Part shown: positions 23,917 to 34,069 of the stretch, piece after piece
Layout of the letters: every line of letters begins with the position of its first letter
Position numbering within the stretch: the first letter of the stretch is position 1
The notes under the pieces: model-generated
What the model saw: only the letters and a program-made list of their open reading frames with translations
Database searches by the model: none
Told to the model about the DNA's origin: nothing
Translations under genes and position numbers: made by a program
NCBI GenBank assembly: GCA_030431825.1
Contig: JAUIIJ010000021.1
Location: 1-64,000 of the forward strand
Direction of reading: 5' to 3'
DNA: 64,000 bases
Origin: Alphaproteobacteria bacterium
GTDB lineage: Bacteria > Pseudomonadota > Alphaproteobacteria > Rhodobacterales > Rhodobacteraceae

Positions 23917-25163
23917 GCGCACCGAAATTCACCACGCTGGGGTGCCGGCTGAACGCTTACGAGACCGAGGCGATGAAGGAATTGTCGGCGCAGGCCGGGC
24001 TGTCCGACGCCGTTATTATCAATACCTGCGCGGTGACCGCAGAGGCGGTGCGCAAGGCGCGGCAGGAAATTCGCCGGATGCGTCGAGAGAATCCGGATGC
24101 GCGCCTGATCGTCACCGGCTGCGCGGCACAAGTCGATCCCGATTCCTTTGCCAGCATGGACGAGGTCGACGCGGTCATCGGCAATACCGAAAAGATGCAG
24201 GCCGGGACGTGGGCCGGGCTGGCCGGGGATTTCGGGACCGAGCCGGTACAGGTCGACGATATCATGTCGGTGACGGAAACCGCTGGTCATCTGATTGACG
24301 GGTTCGGTACCCGGGCGCGCGCCTATGTCCAGGTTCAGAACGGATGCGATCACCGCTGTACCTTTTGTATCATTCCCTATGGCCGCGGAAATTCGCGCAG
24401 TGTCCCGGCGGGCGTTGTCGTGGACCAGATCAAGCGGCTGGTCGACCGGGGCTATAACGAGGTGGTGCTGACCGGCGTTGACCTGACAAGCTGGGGGGCG
24501 GACCTGCCGTCGCAGCCGCAATTGGGCGATCTCGTGATGCGGATCCTGAAACTTGTGCCCGATCTGCCCCGGTTGAGGATCAGTTCGATCGACAGCATCG
24601 AGGTTGATGAAAACCTGATGATGGCGATTGCGACCGAAACGCGCCTGATGCCGCATCTGCACCTGTCCCTGCAGCACGGCGATGATCTGATCCTCAAGCG
24701 GATGAAGCGTCGGCACCTGCGCGATGACGCGATCCGTTTCGTGCACGAGGCCCGCGCCGTGCGGCCGGACATGACATTCGGTGCCGACATCATTGCCGGG
24801 TTTCCGACCGAGACCGAGGCGCATTTCGAGAATTCGCTCAGGCTGGTGCGCGACTGTGACCTGACATGGCTGCACGTTTTCCCCTATTCCCGGCGGGAAG
24901 GCACGCCGGCGGCGCGGATACCCAGTCAGGTGAACGGAACCGTCATCAAGGACCGTGCCGCCCGGTTGCGGGTCGAGGGGGCGCGGCAGGTCGAACGCCA
25001 TCTCGCCGCGCAGATCGGCAAGACGCATCAGGTGCTGATGGAAAACGAACATATGGGGCGCACGGAACAGTTCACCGAGGTGCGATTTGCAGCTCCCCGG
25101 CCAGAAGGTCAGATCGTAGAGGCCACGATCACCGGCTGCGCCGGTGGCCAGCTTCTGGCATAG
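23913..25163 (+). CDS. mtaB: tRNA t6A37 methylthiotransferase MtaB
   Basis: 416 aa. A radical-SAM methylthiotransferase that converts t6A to ms2t6A at position 37 of ANN-decoding tRNAs. The N-terminal UPF0004 domain has its cluster cysteines in LGCRLNAYE, NTCAVTAEA and TGCAAQVDP. The radical-SAM cluster is CDHRCTFCIIP (about residues 146-156), and a C-terminal TRAM-like part follows. It is translationally coupled to dapF by a 4-bp overlap, an association common in alphaproteobacteria. Confidence 0.93.
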   Translation: MSAPKFTTLGCRLNAYETEAMKELSAQAGLSDAVIINTCAVTAEAVRKARQEIRRMRRENPDARLIVTGCAAQVDPDSFASMDEVDAVIGNTEKMQAGTWAGLAGDFGTEPVQVDDIMSVTETAGHLIDGFGTRARAYVQVQNGCDHRCTFCIIPYGRGNSRSVPAGVVVDQIKRLVDRGYNEVVLTGVDLTSWGADLPSQPQLGDLVMRILKLVPDLPRLRISSIDSIEVDENLMMAIATETRLMPHLHLSLQHGDDLILKRMKRRHLRDDAIRFVHEARAVRPDMTFGADIIAGFPTETEAHFENSLRLVRDCDLTWLHVFPYSRREGTPAARIPSQVNGTVIKDRAARLRVEGARQVERHLAAQIGKTHQVLMENEHMGRTEQFTEVRFAAPRPEGQIVEATITGCAGGQLLA

Positions 25164-25171
25164 GCGCTGTG

Positions 25172-25927
25172 TCAGGGCCGCGTGCTGGCCGTGACGTAGT
25201 TCACGCTGAGATCGCGCGGCGACAGGCTCCATTCCCAGGTAAGCGGGTTGAAGACGAAACCCTTGCGATCAACCGGGGTCAGGCCTGCTTGCGCCAGAAG
25301 GTCATAGAGTTCGTCCGGGGTGATGAATTTCGACCATTCATGGGTTCCGCGCGGTAGCCACCGCATCACCATTTCGGCACCGACAATGGCCATCATGTAG
25401 GATTTCGAGTTGCGGTTGATGGTCGAGCACAGGTGCAGGCCGCCGGGCTTGAGCAGGGTCTTGCAGGCGGTGAGATAGGCCAGCGGATCGGCAACATGTT
25501 CGACGACTTCCATGTTCAGCACCACGTCAAACCGCTCACCCGCTTCGGCGAGCGCCTCGGCCGTCGTGTGACGATAATCGATGTCCAGTCCGGATTGCGC
25601 AGCATGGACACGTGCGACCGGAATATTGCCTTCGGCGGCGTCCGCGCCAACCACGTCTGCACCCAGCCGGGCCATCGGTTCGGAAAGCAACCCGCCACCG
25701 CAGCCGATATCGAGCAGGCGAAGCCCCTCGAACGGACGTTGCGTCGCAAGGTCGCGGTCGAATTCGCCGGCGATCTGGGTGGTGATATAGTCGAGGCGGC
25801 AGGGGTTGAGCATATGCAGCGGCTTGAACTTGCCCGCCGGATCCCACCACTCGGCGGCCATTGCCTCAAATTTGGCGACTTCCGCCGGATCAACCGTAGT
25901 CGGGGACGCTTGCATTCCTGTCTCCAT
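25172..25927 (-). CDS. ubiG: Ubiquinone biosynthesis O-methyltransferase
   Basis: 251 aa, class I SAM methyltransferase. [20 protein letters not shown] (about 71-90) is motif [15 protein letters not shown] the post-II block, and [13 protein letters not shown] the UbiG-specific C-terminus. It performs both O-methylations of the quinone ring. The start is METGMQASP at 25927, or MQASP at 25915; neither has a decisive ribosome-binding site. It converges with mtaB and diverges from pip. Confidence 0.93.
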   Translation of the reverse strand: METGMQASPTTVDPAEVAKFEAMAAEWWDPAGKFKPLHMLNPCRLDYITTQIAGEFDRDLATQRPFEGLRLLDIGCGGGLLSEPMARLGADVVGADAAEGNIPVARVHAAQSGLDIDYRHTTAEALAEAGERFDVVLNMEVVEHVADPLAYLTACKTLLKPGGLHLCSTINRNSKSYMMAIVGAEMVMRWLPRGTHEWSKFITPDELYDLLAQAGLTPVDRKGFVFNPLTWEWSLSPRDLSVNYVTASTRP

Positions 25928-25964
25928 GTGCTCTTTTATCGCTCACGCACTATATAGGACTCGC

Positions 25965-26942
25965 ATGGACAAGTACCCGGACCAAAAGCGCGCAGTGCAG
26001 TACCTGTACCCGCCAATCGACCCGTATGACCAGCAGATGCTGGAAACGGGCGATGGTCACACGATCTATGTCGAACAATGCGGTAATCCCTCGGGCGTGC
26101 CGGTCATCGTCATGCATGGTGGACCGGGTGGTGGGTGCAGCCCGGCAATGCGGCGGTACTTCGATCCGGAATTCTATCGCATCATCCTGTTCGATCAGCG
26201 TGGATGTGGTCGCTCGCGACCGCATGCGTCGGTGGTCAACAACACGACCTGGCACCTTGTCGATGATGCGGAGCTGATTCGCCGAACCTTTGACATCGAT
26301 GCGTGGCTTGTGTTCGGCGGCAGCTGGGGCGCGACATTGTCGCTGATCTATGCGCAGGCACATCCGGACCGGGTCTCACATCTGATTCTGCGCGGCGTGT
26401 TCCTGATGACACAGGCCGAACTCGACTGGTTTTACGGCGGCGGTGCGGGAAAATTCTGGCCCGAAGCGTGGGAGCGGTTTGCCGCCCTGATCCCCGAGGA
26501 AGAGCGCGGCGACATGATCCGCGCCTATCATCGTCGGCTGTTCTCGGGGGATTTGCCGGTCGAAACCCGCTATGGGCGGGCCTGGTCGGCCTGGGAAAAC
26601 TCTCTGGCGTCGATACATTCCAACGGCATGTCTGGCGAGGGGCCGGGGGATTACGCGCGTGCCTTTGCCCGGCTTGAGAACCACTATTTCATGAACAACG
26701 GGTTTCTCGAAAGTGATGGCCAGATCCTTGCCCGTATCGACCGGATCGCCCATATTCCCGGCGTTATTGTGCAGGGGCGATACGACATGATCTGTCCTCC
26801 AACATCCGCCTGGAAACTGGCCGAAGCCTGGCCGGCGGCCGAGTTGAAGCTTGTCCGGAATGCGGGACATGCGTTGTCCGAACCGGGGATCAGCGCGGAA
26901 TTGGTGCGTGTCATGGACAGGATAGCAGAGGCGATGTCGTGA
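25965..26942 (+). CDS. pip: Proline iminopeptidase
   Basis: 325 aa. It removes N-terminal proline from peptides in the cytoplasm. The alpha/beta-hydrolase signature is complete: HGGPGGGCSP (oxyanion hole), DQRGCGRSRPHA, the nucleophile elbow GGSWGATLSL, GRYDMICPP (acid) and RNAGHALSEPG (histidine). Length and start (MDKYPDQKRAVQYLYPPIDP) match the S33 family. The open frame extends upstream into ubiG antisense; 25965 is the family start. The next gene begins 1 bp after its stop. Confidence 0.93.
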   Translation: MDKYPDQKRAVQYLYPPIDPYDQQMLETGDGHTIYVEQCGNPSGVPVIVMHGGPGGGCSPAMRRYFDPEFYRIILFDQRGCGRSRPHASVVNNTTWHLVDDAELIRRTFDIDAWLVFGGSWGATLSLIYAQAHPDRVSHLILRGVFLMTQAELDWFYGGGAGKFWPEAWERFAALIPEEERGDMIRAYHRRLFSGDLPVETRYGRAWSAWENSLASIHSNGMSGEGPGDYARAFARLENHYFMNNGFLESDGQILARIDRIAHIPGVIVQGRYDMICPPTSAWKLAEAWPAAELKLVRNAGHALSEPGISAELVRVMDRIAEAMS

Positions 26943-26943
26943 G

Positions 26944-27753
26944 ATGACCAGGCTTGACCGACGCGCCCTGTTTTCATCCGGTGCCGCCGCGGCGCTGCTT
27001 GCGGCCAGCGGCGTGTCGCTTGATGCCGCGCCGCGTCCGGGGGGGCGTTTGCGCATCGCTCTGCCAAGAAGTGACGACGCCCTTGCAACGCTGGCCCGTG
27101 GCGCGGCCTTTGACAACCTGACGGAAATCGCTCCAAACGGCGCGCTCAAGGGTGAACTGGCCACCGCGTGGCGGGCCGAGGCGCAGGGACGGATCTGGAA
27201 CATCGACCTGCGCGACGATGTGATGTTTCACGACGGCACCGCGATGCGCGCCACGGATGTCGCAGCCTCGCTCGGGGATACGCTCGGCAGCGCCCTGAGC
27301 GTCGAGGCGAGCGGGCCGACGCGAGTGCGAATCGAGATGATGGAATCGCGGCCCGACCTGCCATTCATCCTTGCCTCGCCGGCATTGGCGATCATCGGGC
27401 CCGATGGGCTTGGGACCGGTTGCTATCGCACCGAACGGATGGTGTCCGAGCGACACTATCTCGGGCAGAAAGTCGCCGACCACTACAAGACGCGCCACGC
27501 GGGATGGGCCGATACGGTCGAAGCCGTGGTGATCCCGGATGCGGTGGTGCGCGCCGAAGCACTGCGCGACGGCTATGTTGATATCGCCGTGATTCCCCGC
27601 GCCGACGTCCTCTATGGTCAGCCGGATCTGGCTTTTCATCCGTCTATGGACAACATGGCGTTGGCGATGCGCAAGACGGTGGGGCGGCCGCGCGACATCG
27701 GTGCCGGCCCGCTGGATGACGGGCGCCTGGCCGAGCGATGGTGGCTGACCTGA
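26944..27753 (+). CDS. Short substrate-binding-like protein with Tat-type signal
   Basis: 269 aa. The N-terminus MTRLDRRALFSSGAAAALLA has an RR motif and hydrophobic core, so export by Tat is likely. The body resembles the first half of family 5 (oligopeptide/nickel) solute-binding proteins: LATAWRAEAQGRIWNIDLRD, DDVMFHDGTAMRATDVAASL and GTGCYRTERM. Full-length members have about 500-550 residues, so this is half-length, either a compact relative or a truncated gene. The frame has no shift. It directly follows pip, with which it may be co-transcribed. No transporter genes are adjacent. Confidence 0.7.
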   Translation: MTRLDRRALFSSGAAAALLAASGVSLDAAPRPGGRLRIALPRSDDALATLARGAAFDNLTEIAPNGALKGELATAWRAEAQGRIWNIDLRDDVMFHDGTAMRATDVAASLGDTLGSALSVEASGPTRVRIEMMESRPDLPFILASPALAIIGPDGLGTGCYRTERMVSERHYLGQKVADHYKTRHAGWADTVEAVVIPDAVVRAEALRDGYVDIAVIPRADVLYGQPDLAFHPSMDNMALAMRKTVGRPRDIGAGPLDDGRLAERWWLT

Positions 27754-27776
27754 CGCCGGATGCCGCCCAACAGGGG

Positions 27777-27805
27777 TTGCAGACTCGTCAAGCGTTGCGT
27801 ATATG
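27777..27805 (+). promoter_or_regulatory. Possible sigma-70 promoter of the rimP-infB operon
   Basis: TTGCAG (27777-27782) and TATATG (27800-27805) with 17-nt spacing, 106 bp upstream of the rimP start. This is pattern evidence only. Confidence 0.35.
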
Positions 27806-27860
27806 GCTGCCTAACAGCGGCGCGTCGGGCTCTGGTCCCGAGGCTCCACCGGAAAAGATG

Positions 27861-27883
27861 ACGGGCCGCGGGCCCGTTTTTTT
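27861..27883 (+). terminator. Hairpin with T tract upstream of rimP
   Basis: ACGGGC-cgcgg-GCCCGT is followed by seven T. It lies 28 bp before the rimP ATG and downstream of the possible promoter, so it may end transcription from pip or act as an attenuator in the operon leader, where NusA itself could feed back. Confidence 0.6.
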
Positions 27884-27910
27884 GTGCCCGTGCCCTGGAA
27901 GAAAGACACG

Positions 27911-28486
27911 ATGAACGATCTGATTGCGAAAGCTGCGATTGACCGCCGCCTGGCCGAAATCATCACTCCCGTGGTCGAGGACCTGGGATTTGAACTCGTG
28001 CGTGTGCGTCTGATGAGCGGCAAGCAGACCACGTTGCAGATCATGGTGGATCGGCCCGGCGGCGGGATCGAGGTTGACGATTGCGCCGAGGTTTCCAACG
28101 CGGTCAGCGCGACACTGGATGTCGAGGATCCGATCCTGGATGCCTATGCGCTCGAAGTGTCGAGTCCGGGAATCGACCGGCCGCTGACGCGGCTGAAGGA
28201 TTTCGACATGTTCGAAGGCTACGAAGCCAAGATCGAAACCACCGAGCTGATCGACGGACGCCGGAGGTTCAAGGGCGAACTGGCCGGGATCGACGGCGAC
28301 GAGGTTCTGATAAACATTCCCGAAGGTACGATCGGGTTGCACTTTGACTGGCTGAGCGATGCCAAGCTGGTTCTGACCGACGATCTGATCAAGGAAATGC
28401 TGCGCCAGCGCAAGGCGGCGGGCGCATTGAACGAAGACCATTTTGACGAGATTGAGACCGAAGAGTCTGCTCAGGAGGACAACTGA
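27911..28486 (+). CDS. rimP: Ribosome maturation factor RimP
   Basis: 191 aa. It helps assemble the 30S subunit. The N-terminal domain ([56 protein letters not shown]) and the C-terminal SH3-like domain fit the family. [16 protein letters not shown] at 27911 is the start; a frame nine codons longer reads through the T-tract hairpin and is rejected. First gene of rimP-nusA-ylxR-infB; its TGA overlaps the nusA ATG. Confidence 0.93.
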   Translation: MNDLIAKAAIDRRLAEIITPVVEDLGFELVRVRLMSGKQTTLQIMVDRPGGGIEVDDCAEVSNAVSATLDVEDPILDAYALEVSSPGIDRPLTRLKDFDMFEGYEAKIETTELIDGRRRFKGELAGIDGDEVLINIPEGTIGLHFDWLSDAKLVLTDDLIKEMLRQRKAAGALNEDHFDEIETEESAQEDN

Positions 28487-30114
28487 TGGCCATTACATCC
28501 GCCAACCAGCTTGAATTGCTGCAAACGGCCGAGGCCGTGGCGCGCGAAAAGATGATCGACCCCGGTCTGGTCGTCGAGGCGATGGAAGAGTCGCTCGCCC
28601 GGGCCGCCAAGAGCCGCTATGGTGCCGAAATGGACATCCGCGTGTCCATCGACCGCAAGACCGGCAAGGCGACATTTACCCGCGTGCGCACCGTGGTCGA
28701 GGAAGAAGAACTCGAGAACTACCAGGCCGAATTCACCGTCGAACAGGCAAAACAGTATCTGGACGACCCCAAGATCGGCGATCAGTTCGTCGAAGAGGTC
28801 CCGCCGGTCGAAATGGGCCGTATCGCCGCGCAGAGCGCAAAGCAGGTGATCCTGCAGCGCGTTCGGGAAGCCGAGCGGGATCGCCAGTACGAAGAGTTCA
28901 AGGACCGTGCCGGCACCATCATCAATGGCGTGGTCAAGCGCGAGGAATACGGCAACGTCGTCGTGGATGTCGGCACCGGTGAGGCGATCCTGCGGCGCAA
29001 CGAAAAGATCGGCCGCGAAAGCTATCGTCCGAATGACCGGATCCGCTGCTATATCAAGGATGTACGCCGCGAACCGCGTGGCCCGCAGATTTTCCTGAGC
29101 CGGACCGCGCCGGAATTCATGGCGGCGCTGTTCAAGATGGAAGTGCCGGAAATCTATGACGGCATCATCGAGATCAAGGCGGTCGCCCGCGATCCGGGAA
29201 GCCGCGCCAAGATTGCCGTGATTTCCTATGACAACAGCATCGATCCGGTCGGTGCCTGTGTCGGTATGCGCGGCAGCCGGGTCCAGGCCGTGGTCAACGA
29301 GCTTCAGGGCGAAAAGATCGACATCATCCCTTGGAACGAAGACCAGCCGACCTTCCTCGTGAACGCGCTGCAGCCCGCCGAAGTGACCAAGGTGGTTCTG
29401 GACGAAGAGGCCGAACGGATCGAGGTCGTCGTGCCGGAAGAGCAGCTGAGCCTGGCCATCGGCCGGCGGGGTCAGAACGTGCGTCTGGCGAGCCAGTTGA
29501 CCGGTCTGGATATCGACATCATGACCGAGGAAGAGGAAAGCGCCCGTCGCCAGAAGGAATTTGAAGTCCGCACGCAACTGTTCATGGATGCGCTGGATCT
29601 CGATGAGTTCTTTGCGCAGTTGCTGGTCTCCGAAGGCTTTACCAACCTCGAAGAGGTCGCCTATGTCGAACTGGATGAACTTCTGGTGATCGACGGGGTC
29701 GACGAAGACACGGCGCAGGAACTGCAAACCCGTGCGCGTGAGTATCTCGAAGCGCAGGCCAAGGCGGCTCTGGACAACGCCCGCGCGCTGGGTGTCGAGG
29801 ACAGCCTGGTTGAATTCGAGGGCCTGACACCCCAAATGATTGAGGCGCTGGCCAAGGATGGCGTCAAGACGCTCGAAGATTTCGCAACCTGTGCGGATTG
29901 GGAGCTTGCCGGCGGCTGGACCACGATTGACGGCGAGCGGGTCAAGGATGACGGCATCCTTGAACCGTTCGATATGTCGCTGGAAGAGGCGCAGGATCTC
30001 GTGATGACGGCGCGTATCCTGCTGGGTTGGGTCGATCCGGCGGAGCTGGAGGCCGAAGAGGAAGAGGCCGAAGAGCCGGGTGCCGATGAACAGACGTCGG
30101 AGGTCGGAGCCTGA
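28486..30114 (+). CDS. nusA: Transcription termination/antitermination factor NusA
   Basis: 542 aa. It binds RNA polymerase and nascent RNA, modulating pausing and termination. Domains in order: N-terminal RNAP-binding domain (1-130), S1 domain (about 140-200, [20 protein letters not shown]), two KH domains (about 230-345; [37 protein letters not shown]), and C-terminal helix-hairpin-helix/acidic repeats to about 515 with a Glu-rich tail. Overlap with rimP shows operon membership. Confidence 0.95.
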   Translation: MAITSANQLELLQTAEAVAREKMIDPGLVVEAMEESLARAAKSRYGAEMDIRVSIDRKTGKATFTRVRTVVEEEELENYQAEFTVEQAKQYLDDPKIGDQFVEEVPPVEMGRIAAQSAKQVILQRVREAERDRQYEEFKDRAGTIINGVVKREEYGNVVVDVGTGEAILRRNEKIGRESYRPNDRIRCYIKDVRREPRGPQIFLSRTAPEFMAALFKMEVPEIYDGIIEIKAVARDPGSRAKIAVISYDNSIDPVGACVGMRGSRVQAVVNELQGEKIDIIPWNEDQPTFLVNALQPAEVTKVVLDEEAERIEVVVPEEQLSLAIGRRGQNVRLASQLTGLDIDIMTEEEESARRQKEFEVRTQLFMDALDLDEFFAQLLVSEGFTNLEEVAYVELDELLVIDGVDEDTAQELQTRAREYLEAQAKAALDNARALGVEDSLVEFEGLTPQMIEALAKDGVKTLEDFATCADWELAGGWTTIDGERVKDDGILEPFDMSLEEAQDLVMTARILLGWVDPAELEAEEEEAEEPGADEQTSEVGA

Positions 30115-30137
30115 GATCAGGCTCCGGTAGGTGCGGT

Positions 30138-30758
30138 ATGAGTCGCGGCGGCGCGAAAAAAGATCGGTCGGATGGCCCGGAACGCACCTGCATGGCCACG
30201 GGCGAAGTTCGCCCAAAGCAGGCGCTGATCCGCTTCGTGCTTGGCCCCGACGCGCAGGTGGTGCCCGACATACTGGGCAAGCTGCCGGGTCGGGGCGTGT
30301 ATGTGACGGCGGATCGCGAGGCGCTGGACAAGGCGGTCGCCAGGAAGCTGTTCGCCCGCGGCCTCAAGACCAGGGTTCAGGTCCCGGAGGGGCTGACCGA
30401 CGAAGTGGAACGGCAACTGGCACGACGGGTCGTGGACCTGATCAGCCTGGGACGAAAATCCGGAGCCGCCGTTGCCGGCTATGAAAAAGTGAAGGACTGG
30501 TTGGCCAAGGAAGAGGCGCTGGTTCTGGTTCAGGCCGTTGATGGCTCGGGCCGAGGTAAGTCGAAACTGAGTACACCCCATTTTGGCCATTACATCGGCT
30601 GGCTGACCGCCGATGAGTTGGGATTGGCCTTTGGGCGCGAAACTGTGATACATGCGGCGCTCGCCTCTGGCGGACTCGCTCAACGTGTTGTAGAGGAAGC
30701 GCAGCGGTTGCGGGGTTTGCGCAAAACGGAAGGCGGCAAGGGCCGCCTGGAAGGATAA
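30138..30758 (+). CDS. YlxR (DUF448) fused to an L7Ae-type RNA-binding domain
   Basis: 206 aa. Residues 10-85 are the YlxR/DUF448 domain ([35 protein letters not shown]). Residues about 95-190 are an L7Ae/L30e-like domain ([40 protein letters not shown]). Both halves bind RNA. The fusion between nusA and infB is usual in alphaproteobacteria and separates them from bacteria with the two short genes. The role is probably in translation or transcription coupling, but is not established. Confidence 0.88.
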   Translation: MSRGGAKKDRSDGPERTCMATGEVRPKQALIRFVLGPDAQVVPDILGKLPGRGVYVTADREALDKAVARKLFARGLKTRVQVPEGLTDEVERQLARRVVDLISLGRKSGAAVAGYEKVKDWLAKEEALVLVQAVDGSGRGKSKLSTPHFGHYIGWLTADELGLAFGRETVIHAALASGGLAQRVVEEAQRLRGLRKTEGGKGRLEG

Positions 30759-30766
30759 AGAGCTTT

Positions 30767-33253
30767 ATGAGCGATAATGACGGCAAAAAGACTTTGGGCT
30801 TGCGCGGTGGTTCCCGTCCGGGGAACGTGAAGCAGAGTTTCAGTCATGGTCGGACCAAGAACGTTGTGGTCGAAACCAAGCGCAAGCGCGTTGTGGTTCC
30901 CAAACCTGGTGCGGGCAAGTCCGGTTCGCCGATGTCGACACCTGCCGGGGATCCATCCCGGCGTCCTGCCGGTATTACCGATGCGGAAATGGAGCGGCGG
31001 CTGAAGGCGCTTCAGGCTGCCAAGGCGCGCGAGGCCGAAGAGGCCGCCGCCCGCGAAGCGGAAGAGCGTGAACGTGCGGAAGAGCGCGAACGCCGTCGTG
31101 CCGAGGCCGAGGCCAAGGAGCGCGAGGAGCGTGAACGCGAAGAGGCGCTCAAAGCGAAGGCCGCCGAAGAAGAACGCCAGCGCCAGGCCGCGGAAGAGGC
31201 CGCCAAACGCGCCGCTGCTGCGCCTGCCGCCGAGCCGGCAGCCGACGCCGCCTCGCGATCGGCGAGCAAACCGGCAAGCCCGGGTCCGCGCAAGACCGAC
31301 CGCGAGCGCGAGCAGCGCAATACCCGTGGCAAGGGCCGCGACGATGACGGCCGCCGGTCCGGCAAGCTGACGTTGAACCAGGCGCTGCGCGGTGGCGAAG
31401 GTGGGCGGCAGCGGTCCATGGCCGCGATGAAGCGGAAACAGGAGCGTGCGCGCCAGAAGGCGATGGGCGGCAGCGTCGAGCGCGAAAAGGTCGTGCGCGA
31501 CGTTCAGTTGCCCGAAGCCATCGTGGTCTCCGAACTGGCAAACCGCATGGCGGAACGTGTCGGCGAAGTCGTCAAGGCCCTGATGAACATGGGCATGATG
31601 GTGACGCAGAACCAGACCATCGATGCCGACACTGCGGAACTGATCATCGAAGAGTTCGGCCACAAGGTCGTGCGGGTTTCGGATGCGGATGTCGAGGACG
31701 TCATCGCGGCAGTCGATGATGACGAGTCAGAGCTGGAACCGCGGCCGCCGGTCATTACCGTCATGGGCCATGTCGACCACGGCAAGACCTCGCTTCTCGA
31801 TGCGATTCGCAATGCCAAGGTGGTGTCGGGCGAGGCAGGTGGTATCACCCAGCATATCGGTGCCTATCAGGTGAAAGCCGAAGATGGCCAGTTGCTGACA
31901 TTCCTCGATACACCCGGCCACGCGGCATTTACGTCGATGCGTTCGCGCGGTGCCCAGGTCACCGACATCGTGGTTCTTGTTGTCGCGGCCGATGACGCGG
32001 TCATGCCGCAGACCATCGAAGCGATCAACCACGCCAAGGCGGCCGAGGTTCCGATGATCGTGGCGATCAACAAGATCGACCGCCCCGATGCGAACCCGGA
32101 CAAGGTACGTACCGATCTGCTGCAGCACGAAGTTGTTGTCGAAAAGATGTCGGGTGATGTGCAGGATGTCGAAGTTTCGGCGATCAACGGCACAGGTCTG
32201 GATCAGTTGCTGGAGGCGATTTCGCTTCAGGCCGAAATCCTCGAATTGAAAGCGAACCCCAACCGCGCGGCACAGGGGGCCGTCATCGAAGCCAAGCTTG
32301 ATGTGGGTCGTGGTCCGGTGGCGACGGTTCTGGTGCAGAACGGCACGCTGCGTCAGGGCGACATCTTTGTCGTCGGCGAGCAGTGGGGCAAGGTTCGTGC
32401 AATGGAAAACGACAAGGGCAAGCGCGTGAAGGTGGCTGGTCCGTCGGTTCCTGTCGAAGTTCTTGGCCTGAACGGCACGCCCGAGGCCGGCGACGTTCTG
32501 AACGTCGTCGATACCGAGGCGCAGGCGCGCGAGATCGCGGATTATCGCGCCAATCTCGCCAAGGAGAAACGCGCCGCTGCGGGTGCCGCGACGACGCTCG
32601 AACAGCTCATGGCCAATGCCAAGGCGGACGAGAATGTCAGTGAACTGCCCATTCTGGTCAAGGCCGACGTGCAGGGATCTGCCGAGGCAATTGTTCAGGC
32701 GATGGAAAAGATCGGCAACGATGAGGTGCGCGTGCGCGTCCTGCATTCGGGCGTCGGTGCCATCACCGAAACGGATGTGGGGCTTGCCGAGGCCAGCAAC
32801 GCACCGATCATGGGCTTTAACGTCCGTGCCAATGCGAGCGCCCGGAACACGGCGAACCAGAAGGGGGTCGAGATTCGCTATTACTCGGTGATCTACGACC
32901 TCGTCGATGATGTCAAAGCGGCGGCAAGCGGCCTGCTGAGCGCCGAGATCCGCGAAAAGTTCATCGGCTATGCCGAGATCAAGGAAGTGTTCAAGGTGAC
33001 GGGCGTCGGCAAGGTGGCAGGTTGCCTTGTGACCGAAGGCGTCGCCCGCCGCAGCGCCGGCGTGCGCCTGCTGCGTGACAACGTGGTCATTCACGAAGGC
33101 ACTCTGAAAACGCTCAAGCGGTTCAAGGACGAGGTTGCCGAAGTCCAGTCCGGCCAGGAGTGTGGCATGGCGTTCGAGAACTACGATGACATCCGCCCGG
33201 CGGACGTGATCGAGATCTTTGAGCGTGAAGAAGTGACCCGTTCGTTGGACTGA
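30767..33253 (+). CDS. infB: Translation initiation factor IF-2
   Basis: 828 aa. A GTPase that brings initiator tRNA to the 30S subunit and joins the subunits. The N-terminal 200 residues are a long charged Ala/Glu/Arg helix. The G domain starts near 325 with G1 [12 protein letters not shown]3 DTPGHAAF and G4 NKIDRPDAN. Beta-barrel domain II and the C-terminal initiator-tRNA domain ([20 protein letters not shown]) follow. Last gene of the operon, ending in a clear terminator. Confidence 0.96.
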   Translation: MSDNDGKKTLGLRGGSRPGNVKQSFSHGRTKNVVVETKRKRVVVPKPGAGKSGSPMSTPAGDPSRRPAGITDAEMERRLKALQAAKAREAEEAAAREAEERERAEERERRRAEAEAKEREEREREEALKAKAAEEERQRQAAEEAAKRAAAAPAAEPAADAASRSASKPASPGPRKTDREREQRNTRGKGRDDDGRRSGKLTLNQALRGGEGGRQRSMAAMKRKQERARQKAMGGSVEREKVVRDVQLPEAIVVSELANRMAERVGEVVKALMNMGMMVTQNQTIDADTAELIIEEFGHKVVRVSDADVEDVIAAVDDDESELEPRPPVITVMGHVDHGKTSLLDAIRNAKVVSGEAGGITQHIGAYQVKAEDGQLLTFLDTPGHAAFTSMRSRGAQVTDIVVLVVAADDAVMPQTIEAINHAKAAEVPMIVAINKIDRPDANPDKVRTDLLQHEVVVEKMSGDVQDVEVSAINGTGLDQLLEAISLQAEILELKANPNRAAQGAVIEAKLDVGRGPVATVLVQNGTLRQGDIFVVGEQWGKVRAMENDKGKRVKVAGPSVPVEVLGLNGTPEAGDVLNVVDTEAQAREIADYRANLAKEKRAAAGAATTLEQLMANAKADENVSELPILVKADVQGSAEAIVQAMEKIGNDEVRVRVLHSGVGAITETDVGLAEASNAPIMGFNVRANASARNTANQKGVEIRYYSVIYDLVDDVKAAASGLLSAEIREKFIGYAEIKEVFKVTGVGKVAGCLVTEGVARRSAGVRLLRDNVVIHEGTLKTLKRFKDEVAEVQSGQECGMAFENYDDIRPADVIEIFEREEVTRSLD

Positions 33254-33277
33254 TCGCCGCGATACTGTGGAAACGAC

Positions 33278-33310
33278 AAACGGCGCGCTGGTTCACAGCG
33301 CGCCGTTTTG
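33278..33310 (+). terminator. Rho-independent terminator after infB
   Basis: Stem AAACGGCGCGCTG (33278-33290), loop gttca, and its complement CAGCGCGCCGTTTT (33296-33309), ending in T. It starts 25 bp after the infB stop. Confidence 0.88.
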
Positions 33311-33329
33311 CTTTGTCCCTGATGGGCGA

Positions 33330-33464
33330 TCAGCTGGCCGGGTTGACCGGCTTGCCCATGAATTCGTTCGACCCGACCCGGACCGCGATGCGGCCATCCG
33401 GAAGCGCCCGAACAAAGGTGCCCTGAATCAATACACATGTGCCAATGAGAATTGTACGAAGCAT
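33330..33464 (-). CDS. 44-aa small protein with hydrophobic N-terminus
   Basis: The frame encodes MLRTILIGTCVLIQGTFVRA followed by LPDGRIAVRVGSNEFMGKPV and NPAS. GGAGG lies 7 nt before the ATG. The first 19 residues look like a signal peptide or membrane anchor, with a possible cleavage site near VRA; the remainder is a short charged tail. It is too short for ordinary gene-length cut-offs, so it is easily missed. It converges on infB and shares the terminator region. Function unknown. Confidence 0.65.
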   Translation of the reverse strand: MLRTILIGTCVLIQGTFVRALPDGRIAVRVGSNEFMGKPVNPAS

Positions 33465-33615
33465 CCCGTTTCCTCCCAAAACAACGTGATCAAAGATATG
33501 CAAAATTTGGCGTCAAATCATTAATATTTTGGTCTATGTTACGTTCAGTCACAAAACTGTTGTGAAATCTTCATCGAATCGACAAAAATACCACAGCGAA
33601 TATGACCGAAAACAC

Positions 33616-34059
33616 TCAGTCCCGTGTCTCGAGCCGCATCCTCAGATCACGCAAGACCGGCAGAACCGCGCGTACTTTTCCCGTTCCCAACTCTCCGACC
33701 ACCTGATTGATGACCGGTGTCAGCGCCGAAATCGCCTGCGCGCGGGCTTGCTGACCTGCGGGGCTGATCGCGACCAGTTTGCGCCGGGCGTCGTCCCAAT
33801 CGGGACGGATATGCACGTATCCGGCAAATTCGAGCTTGCCCAGCGTGTTGGTCATGGCACCGCGCGTAACGTGGAACGTATCGGCCAGTTGCGCGGGGGT
33901 TCTTTCGTTGCCGATGACCGCGAGGTGGTTGAGGACAGAGAAATGCGATATCTCCATGCCCTTGGGCAACACCTTGCTCAGGCGACTGCGCAGCAGCTGG
34001 TCCGCCGCCAGTATCTCGCTGAACAAGGTGACCGCGAGGGCATTGGTTTCATCGCTCAT
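33616..34059 (-). CDS. MarR family transcriptional regulator
   Basis: About 147 aa. The winged helix-turn-helix is clear: ISHFSVLNHLAVIGNERTPA, QLADTFHVTRGAMTNTLGKL, and the wing VHIRPDWDDARRKL. The start is MSDETNALAV (34059), because the longer frame would overlap the upstream hydrolase gene by 29 bp. It lies 10 bp downstream of that hydrolase and is probably co-transcribed with it and the glutaredoxin gene. The target is unknown. Confidence 0.87.
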   Translation of the reverse strand: MSDETNALAVTLFSEILAADQLLRSRLSKVLPKGMEISHFSVLNHLAVIGNERTPAQLADTFHVTRGAMTNTLGKLEFAGYVHIRPDWDDARRKLVAISPAGQQARAQAISALTPVINQVVGELGTGKVRAVLPVLRDLRMRLETRD

Positions 34060-34069
34060 GAGCCCGTCA

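Noticed and set aside
28471-30216. 581-codon open frame antisense to nusA
   Set aside because: Shadow of nusA; composition and the perfect match of nusA to its family leave no room for a second protein.
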